From contig NZ_AP026866.1 in the NCBI RefSeq assembly GCF_042849255.1, positions 4,278,001 to 4,342,000 of the forward strand: a stretch of DNA of 64,000 nucleotides. Reading direction: 5' to 3'. Below, in pieces: positions 8,187 through 17,226 of this stretch. The DNA is from Oceaniferula spumae. Its GTDB lineage: Bacteria > Verrucomicrobiota > Verrucomicrobiia > Verrucomicrobiales > Akkermansiaceae. A program made the position numbers and the translations under genes. The stretch's first letter is position 1. Each line of letters begins with the position of its first letter. A model generated the notes under the pieces. The model saw only the letters and a list, made by a program, of their open reading frames with translations, made no database searches and was not told where the DNA came from.

Positions 8187-8645
8187 TTACTTGCCGTAGA
8201 CAGCGTTGGGATCAAATGTCAGATCAGTCTCGGTGAAACTGAGCGCTGTCGGGTCGGTTCCTTTTTCCAGATCAACCACGCGATAGAAACAGGTGCTGCG
8301 GCCGGTGTGGCAGGCACCCGCACCTTGTTGATCGACATAGAGAATAATCGCATCCTGATCACAGTCGGTTCTGATTTCCTTCACCTTCTGCACGTGGCCG
8401 GAGGTAGCTCCCTTGTGCCAGATTTCCTTGCGGCTGCGGGAGTAGTAGACGGCTTCACCCAGTTCGAGCGTCATTTTCAATGATTCGGCGTTCATGTAGG
8501 CCAACATCAGAGGTTCTTTGCTCTCTGCGTCCATTGCGACAGCGGGGATCAGACCGTCAGAGTCGAATTTAGGAGCGAACACAGGATTTTCCTCGAGCGC
8601 TTTTTTGTCCTCGCGGGAACCGAAGGTGATAGCAGCGTTTTGCAT
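8187..8645 (-). CDS. hisI: Phosphoribosyl-AMP cyclohydrolase
   Basis: 152 residues. It opens the purine ring of phosphoribosyl-AMP in histidine synthesis. The family core is plain: MLAYMNAESLKMTLELGEAV, YYSRSRKEIWHKGATSGHVQ, and the metal-binding DCDQDAIILYVDQQGAGACH followed by TGRSTCFYR. It is the stand-alone form; the phosphoribosyl-ATP pyrophosphatase (HisE) domain found fused in enterics is absent. First gene of a hisI-serB unit, divergent from the protease gene with about 160 bases between. Confidence 0.93.
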   Translation of the reverse strand: MQNAAITFGSREDKKALEENPVFAPKFDSDGLIPAVAMDAESKEPLMLAYMNAESLKMTLELGEAVYYSRSRKEIWHKGATSGHVQKVKEIRTDCDQDAIILYVDQQGAGACHTGRSTCFYRVVDLEKGTDPTALSFTETDLTFDPNAVYGK

Positions 8646-8808
8646 AGGCGCGGTGTATCACTTCTGCCCGTTCTGTCGAGTCTCTGTCTTTGTCATTTCT
8701 TCAAATCTGGCTGGAAAATCAGGGAAATGGATAGACAAACCGGCATTTAGGGGCGAGGCTGCGGCACGTTCTGATTGATTCAGATCGTATAATACCGAAC
8801 GCATATTT

Positions 8809-11064
8809 ATGAAGAAACATTCCCTTCTCAAAGTTCTCTCCTGTGGCTTATTGCTCAGCCTGACCAGTGTTTCCTGTGTCGGGGCGAAAACCGATTTCAA
8901 CGAGGTCGGTAAGCAGATGCTCATCATGCTCAGAAATAGCCACTACGAGCGTTATGACTTTGATGCCAAGCTGGGGGAACGTTTTTTTGATTCCTACATT
9001 GATTCTCTGGATGCGAGTAAGCAGTTCTTCCTCGCTGACGATATCGCCAAATTCCGTCTCAAGTATGGCAAAAATATGCACCAACTGCTCCTCGAAGGGA
9101 AATCCATGGAGGCCGCGAGCGAAATCCACGCACTCTATCGTGTGCGAGCCAACGCCCGCATTAAATTTGCCCAGGAGTTGTTGAAAAATGAGGACCAATT
9201 CACGTTCGACGGCCATCGCACCATCATGCGCGACCGTAAGGAAGCCCTGTGGCCCGCCACCGAGGAAGAGGCCAACCAAATCTGGCGTGATCAAGTGGAG
9301 CAGGCACTTCTCAGTGAAGTGCTACGCCGCGAGACCATCGCCGAGCTTGCGAAAAAACAAGGCAAGGATGATCCGCTGAACGATAAGAACACTCCCGGTG
9401 AAAAAATCGCTCTGCGTTTCGAACGAATCTTGCACGGTATTAACTCCTCCACACCCGAGGAAGTCGCAGACAGCTTTCTGAGTGCCGTGGCCAAGAGCTA
9501 TGATCCTCACACTGACTATTTCAGCATGTCTGAAATGGAACGCTTCATGTCCGGCATGCAAAATGCCTTGGTCGGTATCGGAGCCATGCTTCAGGCCGAA
9601 GACGATGGTGCCACCAAGATCACAGGCATCGTAGTCGGTGGCCCAGCTGACAAAGGGGGAGAACTCAAACTCAACGACCGCATCGTAGGTGTCGATACCC
9701 TCAACGTTGGAACCGATGAAGCCATGGTGGATATCATGTTCGAAAAACTCGACCGCGTGGTTGACCTGATCCGAGGCAAGGAGGGCACAGAGGTCCGCCT
9801 CAAAGTCGAGCCCGCCGCCGCAGCTCCTGGTGAGATCAAGTTCATCGTGATCAAACGTGGCAAAGTCGAGCTCAAGGATGAGCTGGCCAAAGCCGAGGTG
9901 ATTCACATGACCCGTCCAGACGGTAGCGTGCATCGCTTGGGCTGGATTTCGCTCCCTGCATTCTACGCCGATTTCAAAAGCTGGGAAACCCGCTGTTCGG
10001 TCGATGTTCAGAAACTCGTCGACCGCTTGAAAAAGGAAAATATCGAAGGCCTGATTCTTGACCTTCGCGGAAACGGAGGCGGCTCGCTTGAAGAGGTCCG
10101 TCGGATGACAGGTTTCTTCACCGGTCGCGGTCCAGTGGTGCAGGTGAAGAACACCCTCGGTCGTATCGAGGTGAAGGATTCTTCCAATCCCAAACCCATT
10201 TACGATGGCCCAATGGTATGCCTCATCGATAAAACGAGTGCATCAGCCAGTGAGATTCTCGCCGGTGCTCTTCAGGACTACAACCGTGCCGTCATCGTAG
10301 GGGATAGCTCCACCTTCGGCAAAGGTACTGTTCAGCAGCCGATGGAAATCCGCAAGATGATGCCTTTCATGGTCGATGCCCGCCGCGCAGGCGTTCTTAA
10401 GCCTACCATTCAGAAGTTCTACCGCGTAGCCGGCAGCACTACCCAGCTCAAAGGTGTCGAGTCTGACATCGTTCTTCCTTCGCTGATGGACGCCTACGAA
10501 ATCGGGGAGAAATTCCTCGATCACGCAATGCCTCACGACAACATCCGCCGCGCTCCAGGTTTCCGCGAGTTGAACAGAGGAAACCTTTTCCTACCTGTGA
10601 TCAGCGAGAAAAGTGCAGCACGTGTCAAATCATCCAGTGATTTCAAATACATCGCCGAAGATGCCAAGCGCCTGATCGAGCGCCGTGAGGAAAACCGTAT
10701 TTCGTTGAACAAAGCCGAGCGCAAAAAAGAACTCGCAGAAAGCGATCAGCGCTCCACCGAACGGAATGCCGAACGACGTATCCGCTTTGGAAAAATGGCT
10801 GAAAAGGATAAGAAAACTCTGCGTTTCTTCCGCCTCAACCTCGAGGATATCAAACGCGAGGAGTTGGAGGAAATTGATCGTGCCAAGGACAAGGAGAGCT
10901 ACATGCGTCACGCCAAGGACGGCGTAGCCGACCTCGATGATACCCCGGAATGGCCAAGCTCACTGGACCCAGTGAAACGTGAGGGCATCAAGATCCTCTC
11001 CGATTTGGTTGAAGTTACCGAACGTGCCCGCATGGCCGGCGCTCTCCAGAACAACAACGGCTAA
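8809..11064 (+). CDS. prc: Tail-specific carboxy-terminal processing protease (Prc/Tsp, S41)
   Basis: 751 residues. Signal peptide at the start (KVLSCGLLLSLTSVSC, possibly a lipobox at SVSC). The N-terminal helical region (about 25-230) is followed by a PDZ domain near residues 250-330 (IVVGGPADKGGELKLNDRIV). The protease core has GLILDLRGNGGGSLEEV, the catalytic serine in DKTSASASEILAGALQDYNR and the lysine in VIVGDSSTFGKGTVQQP. A charged C-terminal extension (about 600-751) is the DUF3340-type tail of E. coli Prc. The enzyme degrades periplasmic proteins from their C-termini and controls peptidoglycan hydrolases. The next gene starts 10 bases after its stop. Confidence 0.93.
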   Translation: MKKHSLLKVLSCGLLLSLTSVSCVGAKTDFNEVGKQMLIMLRNSHYERYDFDAKLGERFFDSYIDSLDASKQFFLADDIAKFRLKYGKNMHQLLLEGKSMEAASEIHALYRVRANARIKFAQELLKNEDQFTFDGHRTIMRDRKEALWPATEEEANQIWRDQVEQALLSEVLRRETIAELAKKQGKDDPLNDKNTPGEKIALRFERILHGINSSTPEEVADSFLSAVAKSYDPHTDYFSMSEMERFMSGMQNALVGIGAMLQAEDDGATKITGIVVGGPADKGGELKLNDRIVGVDTLNVGTDEAMVDIMFEKLDRVVDLIRGKEGTEVRLKVEPAAAAPGEIKFIVIKRGKVELKDELAKAEVIHMTRPDGSVHRLGWISLPAFYADFKSWETRCSVDVQKLVDRLKKENIEGLILDLRGNGGGSLEEVRRMTGFFTGRGPVVQVKNTLGRIEVKDSSNPKPIYDGPMVCLIDKTSASASEILAGALQDYNRAVIVGDSSTFGKGTVQQPMEIRKMMPFMVDARRAGVLKPTIQKFYRVAGSTTQLKGVESDIVLPSLMDAYEIGEKFLDHAMPHDNIRRAPGFRELNRGNLFLPVISEKSAARVKSSSDFKYIAEDAKRLIERREENRISLNKAERKKELAESDQRSTERNAERRIRFGKMAEKDKKTLRFFRLNLEDIKREELEEIDRAKDKESYMRHAKDGVADLDDTPEWPSSLDPVKREGIKILSDLVEVTERARMAGALQNNNG

Positions 11065-11074
11065 TTGCGCTGAC

Positions 11075-11767
11075 ATGATGGCAGATGTGATCGCCGACAA
11101 TCTGTTGGAAGTAAGACAGCGGGTACAACAAGCAGCCGAAAAGTCGGGTCGCAGTGCATCCGACTGTGAGTTGCTCGTTGTTTCCAAAACTTGGCCGGCC
11201 GAAAATGTCGCCCAAGTTGCCGCTGCCGGACAATTGAGCTTCGGGGAAAACAAGGTACAGGAGGCTGAGGGAAAAATCCCATCTCTACCAAGTCATCTCC
11301 ACTGGCATCTGATCGGTCACCTGCAACGCAATAAAGTGCGAAAGGCTCTGCCGCTTTTCGACACCATCCACAGCATCGATTCTCTCAAACTCGCTCGTTA
11401 TACCTCGAACATCGCCGTCGAGTTAGATCTCAAACCCCAAGTTTACCTGCAAGTGAACTTGGCAGGGGAACAGAGCAAAGACGGCTATGATCTAGAATCA
11501 CTGCATGCGGATTTTGAACAATTGTTAGAACTCCAAGGTATTCAAATCCAAGGCCTGATGTGTATACCTCCAGTAGCAGCCACGCCTGAGGACGCGCGCC
11601 CATGGTTTGCCCAGTTACGCAATCTCCGCGATCATCTGGAGTCCCAAGGTGGCCAGTCTCTCCCCGGTCTCAGCATGGGCATGAGCGGCGACTACGAAGT
11701 GGCAATCGAAGAAGGTTCAACCATCGTTCGAGTCGGCTCCGCCATCTTTGGAAAAAGGTATGCATAG
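11075..11767 (+). CDS. YggS/PLPBP-family pyridoxal phosphate homeostasis protein
   Basis: About 230 residues; tandem ATGs at 11075 and 11078 are both possible. It begins IADNLLEVRQRVQQAAEKSG and carries the PLP lysine in LLVVSKTWP, the FGENKVQEAEGK motif, WHLIGHLQRNKV, and the phosphate-binding end LSMGMSGDYEVAIEEGSTIV followed by RVGSAIFG. The proteins bind PLP without known catalysis and balance B6 and amino-acid pools. It lies 10 bases behind prc, so it probably shares that transcript. Confidence 0.92.
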   Translation: MMADVIADNLLEVRQRVQQAAEKSGRSASDCELLVVSKTWPAENVAQVAAAGQLSFGENKVQEAEGKIPSLPSHLHWHLIGHLQRNKVRKALPLFDTIHSIDSLKLARYTSNIAVELDLKPQVYLQVNLAGEQSKDGYDLESLHADFEQLLELQGIQIQGLMCIPPVAATPEDARPWFAQLRNLRDHLESQGGQSLPGLSMGMSGDYEVAIEEGSTIVRVGSAIFGKRYA

Positions 11768-11774
11768 ACTCTCC

Positions 11775-11809
11775 AAATTCCTGATTTACAATTCTTAATT
11801 CCTAATTGG
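11775..11809. repeat. Heptamer tandem repeat (five units)
   Basis: Five 7-base units in a row (AAATTCC, TGATTTA, CAATTCT, TAATTCC, TAATTGG) fill almost all the space between the yggS-like gene and DUF971; the last bases lie where the DUF971 ribosome site should be. Similar 7-base periodic stretches occur at 32389-32423, 33621-33641 and 62753-62787. Confidence 0.6.
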
Positions 11810-11810
11810 G

Positions 11811-12110
11811 ATGTCCTCCATTACTCTAACAAACCACGCTGTCATCGGCAATGAACTCGCGCTCTCATGGGGTGACGGCCGTGAGAACTTTATCACGCTG
11901 GAAAAACTCCGCCAGCAATGTCCCTGCGCTTTATGTCAGGGAGAACCAGATGCTCTTGGCCGAGTCGTAAAACCCTCCGTGATTCATACGGAGAGAAGTT
12001 TCCAGCTACTGAGCCTGACCCAGGTAGGTGGCTATGCCCTCCAGCTCAAATGGGCAGACGGCCACAGCTCCGGTATCTATACTTTTGATTTACTGCGGAG
12101 CTTATCCTAA
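11811..12110 (+). CDS. DUF971 domain protein
   Basis: 99 residues, the whole of a DUF971 (GBBH-like N-terminal) domain. Seen: LALSWGDGRENFITLEKLRQ, the zinc cysteine cluster QCPCALCQGE, and the end YALQLKWADGHSSGIYTFDL. The same fold forms the N-terminal part of gamma-butyrobetaine hydroxylase and also occurs with iron-sulphur carrier proteins. Function as a free-standing protein is not established. Confidence 0.88.
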   Translation: MSSITLTNHAVIGNELALSWGDGRENFITLEKLRQQCPCALCQGEPDALGRVVKPSVIHTERSFQLLSLTQVGGYALQLKWADGHSSGIYTFDLLRSLS

Positions 12111-12135
12111 GACGGTGAGTTGGTTGCCGTTGACC

Positions 12136-13461
12136 TTAGTCGATGCCACTTAATTTTTTTCTTAGTGTCGATCGATTCATCTGAAGTGTTTTTGCCAGAT
12201 GAGATGGCTTGTGATCAAAGCGTTCCATAAGAATGTTCAATAGGATGCCTTCGAGTTTGTTGTGAAGTTCCTTGTAGGTGGGCTGAGGCTCAGAGGCATC
12301 AAGTTTTTGCGATACCCAGCTTGTTAGGGCTGAATCCAAAGAGTCTTTGGGCGCATGGGGGAGTTGATTGAAAAAGTGAGCAGGGAGGTGGTGGGGATAG
12401 AGGACTTTAGAGTCGGTATGAGTGAGGAGTAGGTAGCTGATCAAGTTCCGTAGCTCGTGGAGATTGCCTGGCCAGGGATACTGCTGAAGAGTTGTGATGA
12501 GCTCAGGAGAGAGTTGGCGCGTATGGGAGGAATCAAGTTCGCCTAGGAAATAAGAGATTAGCGCGGGAATGTCGTCGGACCTTTCCCTGAGTGGAGGGAG
12601 TCGGATTTCGAGAACTTGCAGGCGATAGTAAAGATCTGGGAGGAGACGATTGGCAAGGGAGTGCTGGTGAAGTCCTTCGTCATCGACGGTGACGAGCAGA
12701 CGCGGTGCCTGATCTTGGAGGTTATCAAGAATGACCAAGAGCTGTTGTTGGCAGAGAGGGGATAAGTGGGTCAGATTTTTTAGCAGTAGTGTGGATTTAG
12801 GATTTTGAATGAGATGTGTTGTTAGGTCTTCAGGTTTGGTTTGAGCTGTGGCAATAAAAGTTGAGTTTTGGTGTGGTGTGGTGTTGGCTTGGATAAGCTT
12901 GGCAACATGGCTTTTCCCCGTTCCTATTTCACCACGCAGGACGACCGGGTCAGTGGTGGTGCAGGCTTGGGCTATGTGCTGAAACACCGGGCGCATATTT
13001 GCAGAAGCGCCGATCAATGGTGGTGTGGATATCTCATCTTGCTTGCCGGCGGGTGTTTGGCGTGAGGATTTTGAAGAAGTGTTGTCCTGACTGTATTCTG
13101 TTAGGAACTTTTCCAGAGACTCAAAATTGATCGGTTTGTTGAAGAAGTGAGTGGCTCCTAACTTACGGGCAGCGATGGCCGTTTCGATATCACCGTGAGC
13201 ACTAATCACTGCAATGTGAGTCTCGGCAGGGATCTCTTGTTTTTTGAGTAGATCCAGACCATTTCCGTCGGGTAGCCCGATGTCCAGCAGGACGACATCG
13301 AATGCCGCGGCACCGGCGGAATTTTGTTGGCTGAGAGCCTGACGCGCCCTGGCAAGAGTAGGAACCGCAACGGGATGGAGATAGCAACGCTCGGCGAGTG
13401 CCGAGATCGCGATACTGAGAGAACGGTTGTCCTCGATAATCAGCAGAGATTTTTGCTTCAT
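12136..13461 (-). CDS. NtrC-like response regulator with degenerate AAA+ domain
   Basis: 441 residues. Receiver domain at about 1-125: acidic pair in LLIIEDNRS, phospho-acceptor in VVLLDIGLPDGNG, lysine in FFNKPIN. The central domain (about 150-350) looks like an NtrC AAA+ module: PLIGASANMRPVFQHIAQAC, Walker A GEIGTGKSHVAKL, and LPPLRERSDDIPALISYFL with YPWPGNLHELRNLISYLL. The sigma-54 contact loop GAFTGA is missing and Walker B reads STLLLKNL instead of the usual GTLFLDE. A Fis-type helix-turn-helix ends it (PSHLAKTLQMNRSTLRKKL). It therefore probably binds DNA without activating sigma-54. Overlaps the kinase gene by four bases. Confidence 0.85.
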   Translation of the reverse strand: MKQKSLLIIEDNRSLSIAISALAERCYLHPVAVPTLARARQALSQQNSAGAAAFDVVLLDIGLPDGNGLDLLKKQEIPAETHIAVISAHGDIETAIAARKLGATHFFNKPINFESLEKFLTEYSQDNTSSKSSRQTPAGKQDEISTPPLIGASANMRPVFQHIAQACTTTDPVVLRGEIGTGKSHVAKLIQANTTPHQNSTFIATAQTKPEDLTTHLIQNPKSTLLLKNLTHLSPLCQQQLLVILDNLQDQAPRLLVTVDDEGLHQHSLANRLLPDLYYRLQVLEIRLPPLRERSDDIPALISYFLGELDSSHTRQLSPELITTLQQYPWPGNLHELRNLISYLLLTHTDSKVLYPHHLPAHFFNQLPHAPKDSLDSALTSWVSQKLDASEPQPTYKELHNKLEGILLNILMERFDHKPSHLAKTLQMNRSTLRKKLSGID

Positions 13462-14825
13462 GAGAGAGAGGTCGTTGGGGTGGCATGTTTTGGAATTCGT
13501 CCAGTGACAAGGGCTCCTCCTTGGTCTGAATTTCGTGCCTCTACGTCACCGCCGTGAGCCATGACAACCTCTTTGACCAGAGTGAGTCCGAGCCCCATTC
13601 CTCCTTCACGTTCAGAGTAGAAGGCTTCACCAAAATGGCTGAGTGCCTCATCGCTGAATCCCGATCCCTGATCGTGAACAGAGAACGTCAGATCGGTCGG
13701 ATTTTCAGTTAGAGTGACAGTGATCCGGCCTCCTTCAGGCATGGCATGAATGCTGTTAGATAGTAGGTTGCGGAAGACGAGCTCTATGCGATGGGCATCG
13801 CACTGGAAAAAGAGTTCGTCGGGGAAGTTCGTGATGACGCTGACCGCGTGGAAGTCAAAGAGCGGCTGGAGTTTTTTCAGGAGCTGCTCGAGAATAGCGA
13901 CGAGATCATTGCTGCTATGTTGTGTCCCCTCAGGTTTGGCAACAAAGAGCCATTGATCGACAAGAGAGACAATTTGTTCGCCCTCCTCTTGAATGAGCGA
14001 GCCGATGGGATTGTCATGTTGTTGTTCGAGCGCCTGACCGTGCATGATGATACTGGCGGCCGGGTTTTTTATTTCGTGTGCCAACGAAGTAGTGAGCTGA
14101 CCAAGCATGGCAAGGCGTTCAGCACGTTCGCGTTTTTGTTGTTCATCGATGAGTCGTTGGCGGCTTGAGACAAGTTCGCGAGTGAGGATGCCAATTTCAT
14201 CTCGTTGTTCGAGGAGAGAGGAAGGGAGAGTGAGGGCTTCGTCACCCGGGGTGTTCCGGATTGCTTTTACGAGTTTTTCCAAGGGGTTTACAGCACTGCG
14301 CGAGATGATAAATGCTGCACCGAGAGCGAAAACCAGACTGCTTAATAAAGTAGGAGTCAGATTGGATGTTTCAAAGAGGCTCCAGCGCGGAATCGATTCG
14401 AGTGCGATGATGGCCTCTTGAGGAGAGTCGGAAATAGTGAATGCTACAGCTTGATAACCATCGTCCTCTAGCGCTTGCCCAGGTGTCTCAAGTGTTTCAA
14501 AGGCGAGTTTTTGTTGTGATTCGTTCAGAGGGATGGAGGATGTGAGTCCACTCCGTGAATGAGAGAAAAGGATGGTGACTCCCGTTGTCGTGGAGAGATC
14601 TTTGGCGAGGCGCCCAGTGCGCGGGAGAGAGATTCTTTGAAAGAGTTGTGCATTGGATGAACCAATGGATTTCAGACGGTTTCGATGGTGTTCTTTTTCA
14701 ACCTGACGAGCGTTATAGAGAGAAAAAAAAACAGTGATGAGTGTGAGAATCACTAAAGGGAAAATCAGCCGACGAAAAAGCCCGCCCCGACTGTATGGGT
14801 ATCGATCAGCCTCTAATGCGGTCAT
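13458..14825 (-). CDS. Sensor histidine kinase
   Basis: About 455 residues from ATG 14825 (a GTG at 14831 is also in frame). Two membrane segments at about 20-40 (LIFPLVILTLITVFFSLY) and 160-180 (LTPTLLSSLVFALGAAFII) enclose a periplasmic sensor of about 120 residues. HAMP-like linker follows, then the H-box LTTSLAHEIKNPAASIIMHG, N-box LVFRNLLSNSIHAMPEGG, G1 VHDQGSGFS and G2 GGMGLGLTLVKEVVMAHGG. All catalytic motifs are intact. It is the first gene of a kinase-regulator unit, transcribed away from the TonB receptor gene, which may be its target. Confidence 0.92.
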   Translation of the reverse strand: MTALEADRYPYSRGGLFRRLIFPLVILTLITVFFSLYNARQVEKEHHRNRLKSIGSSNAQLFQRISLPRTGRLAKDLSTTTGVTILFSHSRSGLTSSIPLNESQQKLAFETLETPGQALEDDGYQAVAFTISDSPQEAIIALESIPRWSLFETSNLTPTLLSSLVFALGAAFIISRSAVNPLEKLVKAIRNTPGDEALTLPSSLLEQRDEIGILTRELVSSRQRLIDEQQKRERAERLAMLGQLTTSLAHEIKNPAASIIMHGQALEQQHDNPIGSLIQEEGEQIVSLVDQWLFVAKPEGTQHSSNDLVAILEQLLKKLQPLFDFHAVSVITNFPDELFFQCDAHRIELVFRNLLSNSIHAMPEGGRITVTLTENPTDLTFSVHDQGSGFSDEALSHFGEAFYSEREGGMGLGLTLVKEVVMAHGGDVEARNSDQGGALVTGRIPKHATPTTSLS

Positions 14826-14849
14826 GAACACTTTTTATACATGATTTAT

Positions 14850-14886
14850 GGACAAAACCTATCCAAAATAAGGGTTTTGGACAAAA
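14850..14886. promoter_or_regulatory. Candidate operator between kinase gene and TonB receptor gene
   Basis: The 110-base divergent spacer holds the direct repeat GGACAAAA at 14850-14857 and 14879-14886, and an inverted TCCAAAA (14862-14868) / TTTTGGA (14875-14881). The spacing of the direct repeats is 29 bases, close to three helix turns. It may bind the response regulator or a metal repressor. Confidence 0.35.
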
Positions 14887-14936
14887 AATGCCTTATGGCT
14901 TTGCTTAATTAGGCACTTATTGAAAATAAATCAGCC

Positions 14937-17057
14937 ATGGTTATTTCAAAAATAGCAAAAAACAAATCACGTCAATCGAGGAGGTATCCAGCCTGCTTGT
15001 TAGTCATGTTAGGAGGGCTGTCGGCCCTCACCGCCGAGGAACTGCCGGAGACCGTCATTTCCGCCAGTAAAACCGAGGAGCCACTCAAGGACACTCCTTA
15101 CAGTGTGTCGATTCTCGGAGAAGATGATCTCATCAATCATTCAGTTCGAACGCTTCCTGAAGCACTGCGCAATGTGCCCGGTGTTTTCATCCAGAAGACA
15201 TCCTACGGTCATGGTTCTCCCTACATCCGTGGTTTTACAGGTCGACAAAATCTGTTGCTGGTAGACGGTGTTAGAATTAATAATTCCACTTTCCGCGGCG
15301 GGCCTGTGCAGTACTGGAATACAGTCGATAGTAGTGCCATCGAGCGTCTGGAGTTGGTGAAAGGGCCTGGATCCGTGCTGTATGGATCAGATGCCATCGG
15401 GGGAACGTTAAACACGATCACCAAATCATCGAACTTCCGTGACCAATCAGACGGTTGGTTTAATGAGAACTCCATTTTCTATCGCTATGATACCAACAGC
15501 CGAAGCAATATCGGTCGACTCGAAAGTGCATTTGGCATGGGTGGAAAATGGGGTATCCTGTTAGGGGCGTCATTGAAGGATTTTGGGGACATCAAAGATT
15601 CCGCTGTGGGCCGTATGAAAAACACGGGCTATGACGAGCAGGACTTTGATTTCCGCTTGGATTTCGCCCTTTCAGATACCACCACACTCACCCTGGCGCA
15701 TCATCGGATCGATCAGGATGATGTTTGGCGCTGGCACTCTACTGTGTTTAACCCCGGCTGGACACACGGAGACCATGTGGCTTCGCCCGGTAGCTTCAAT
15801 GCACGTATCTACGACCAAGAACGCACGCTTTCCTACCTGAAACTTGAAGGTGAAGAGACTGATAGCTGGCTTAAAAAATGGTCGGCTACTTTGTCCTATC
15901 AGACTTCACAAGACTCCGAATACCAAGACCGCTCACCCACGGATATTCGGAATAGCAATATTGATCTTCGTACGTGGGGCTTGGCGGTCAACTTGGAGTC
16001 TGACCTTGGACCGGGTTCCCTCGTTTACGGTTTCGATTTCTATCATGATGAAGTCGATTCCACAGGCTCTCGCACCAATCGCGATCCTCGCGCACAGCGT
16101 CCACTGGCCGATGATGCTACCTACGATTTGTTAGGTCTCTACGGGCAGTATCGTTGGCAGCCATTGGCCTCTGATAAACTGGAACTGACATTGGGTGCTC
16201 GATATACTTATGCCGATGCGCACTTAGGTAAAATCTATGACTCCAGTCTTGATAGAGATATCAGTTCGGACGCCGACTGGGATAACATCGTATTCAGCGG
16301 CCGTGCTCTTTACCGTGCCAACGATTGCTGGAATATTTTCGCTGGAGTTTCCCAAGGGTTCCGTGCGCCTAACCTCAATGACCTCAGTGGTAACACAACC
16401 TCTCGTTCAGGTCTGACCTCGCTGGGTTCGCTGGATGTCGAGCCAGAGGAGTTTATCACTTACGAAATAGGAACCCGCTTCGTTGGCAATACTGTTAGCT
16501 TCGGCGCTGCTGTTTACTACACGGACATCGATAGCATCATTACCGGCGTGCCTATCACCGATGGTAGCAGCACCAATGTCACGACTAACGGTCAGGATGG
16601 TGAAGTTTACGGAATCGAGGTCGACGGTAGCTGGGAGTTTGCCCCTCAATGGCGTCTATCAGCACAGGCATCCTGGCAGGACGGTCAGTCGGATACTCTA
16701 ACGTTTATCGGCGGACCTGGAAATGAAGATTATATCTCTCGCATTGCTCCTCTGATGGGATCGGTTTCCCTGCGCTGGACTGCACCTAGCGAGAAATTCT
16801 GGATCGAAGGCCGAGTCACGGCTGCATCGGAAGCCGACCACCTCTCACAAGGTGATCAGGGCGATACCCAGCGCATTCCTACTGGGGGAACTCCTTCATA
16901 CGTGATCGGTTCCCTCTACGCAGGTTGGCAAGCTACGGATAATCTGCAGCTCAACATTGGGTTAGAAAACCTCACTGATGAGGACTACCGGATTCACGGT
17001 TCTGGTCAGAATGAACCCGGCTTCAACTGCATCATGGGTGCAAAACTGACGTTCTAG
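14937..17057 (+). CDS. TonB-dependent outer-membrane receptor
   Basis: 706 residues. Signal peptide region at the start (CLLVMLGGLSALTAEE). TonB box-like ETVISASKTEE is followed by the plug domain (about 35-165): LPEALRNVPGVFIQKTSYGH, PYIRGFTGRQNLLLVDGVRI, RLELVKGPGSVLYGSDAIGG. The rest is the beta-barrel, with the conserved FAGVSQGFRAPNLNDLSG and LNIGLENLTDEDYRIHGSG, ending in phenylalanine as outer-membrane barrels do. The plug resembles CirA/haem-type receptors more than vitamin B12 receptors, but the ligand cannot be fixed. It lies divergent from a two-component pair. Confidence 0.9.
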   Translation: MVISKIAKNKSRQSRRYPACLLVMLGGLSALTAEELPETVISASKTEEPLKDTPYSVSILGEDDLINHSVRTLPEALRNVPGVFIQKTSYGHGSPYIRGFTGRQNLLLVDGVRINNSTFRGGPVQYWNTVDSSAIERLELVKGPGSVLYGSDAIGGTLNTITKSSNFRDQSDGWFNENSIFYRYDTNSRSNIGRLESAFGMGGKWGILLGASLKDFGDIKDSAVGRMKNTGYDEQDFDFRLDFALSDTTTLTLAHHRIDQDDVWRWHSTVFNPGWTHGDHVASPGSFNARIYDQERTLSYLKLEGEETDSWLKKWSATLSYQTSQDSEYQDRSPTDIRNSNIDLRTWGLAVNLESDLGPGSLVYGFDFYHDEVDSTGSRTNRDPRAQRPLADDATYDLLGLYGQYRWQPLASDKLELTLGARYTYADAHLGKIYDSSLDRDISSDADWDNIVFSGRALYRANDCWNIFAGVSQGFRAPNLNDLSGNTTSRSGLTSLGSLDVEPEEFITYEIGTRFVGNTVSFGAAVYYTDIDSIITGVPITDGSSTNVTTNGQDGEVYGIEVDGSWEFAPQWRLSAQASWQDGQSDTLTFIGGPGNEDYISRIAPLMGSVSLRWTAPSEKFWIEGRVTAASEADHLSQGDQGDTQRIPTGGTPSYVIGSLYAGWQATDNLQLNIGLENLTDEDYRIHGSGQNEPGFNCIMGAKLTF

Positions 17058-17115
17058 CAGGTATCGATTTCAAAAGCTGGTCCGACACAGCTATCCTGTC
17101 TAACACCAAACAAGC

Positions 17116-17188
17116 AAATGATCGCTGGCATCCTTGTCTGTAGCCTGTGTAATGGGCTAACAGGCGGGGAGCCAGCGATTAATCATTT
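17116..17188. terminator. Nested hairpin between convergent TonB receptor and CNNM genes
   Basis: ATCGCTGGC (17121-17129) pairs with GCCAGCGAT (17171-17179), extended by AAATG/CATTT flanks. Inside, GCCTGT (17143-17148) pairs with ACAGGC (17160-17165). It lies between two converging genes and could stop transcription from both sides, though there is no long T run. Confidence 0.45.
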
Positions 17189-17226
17189 AGTTCGGATGTA
17201 ACGTTTCAACTGATGACCGGCAGCCA

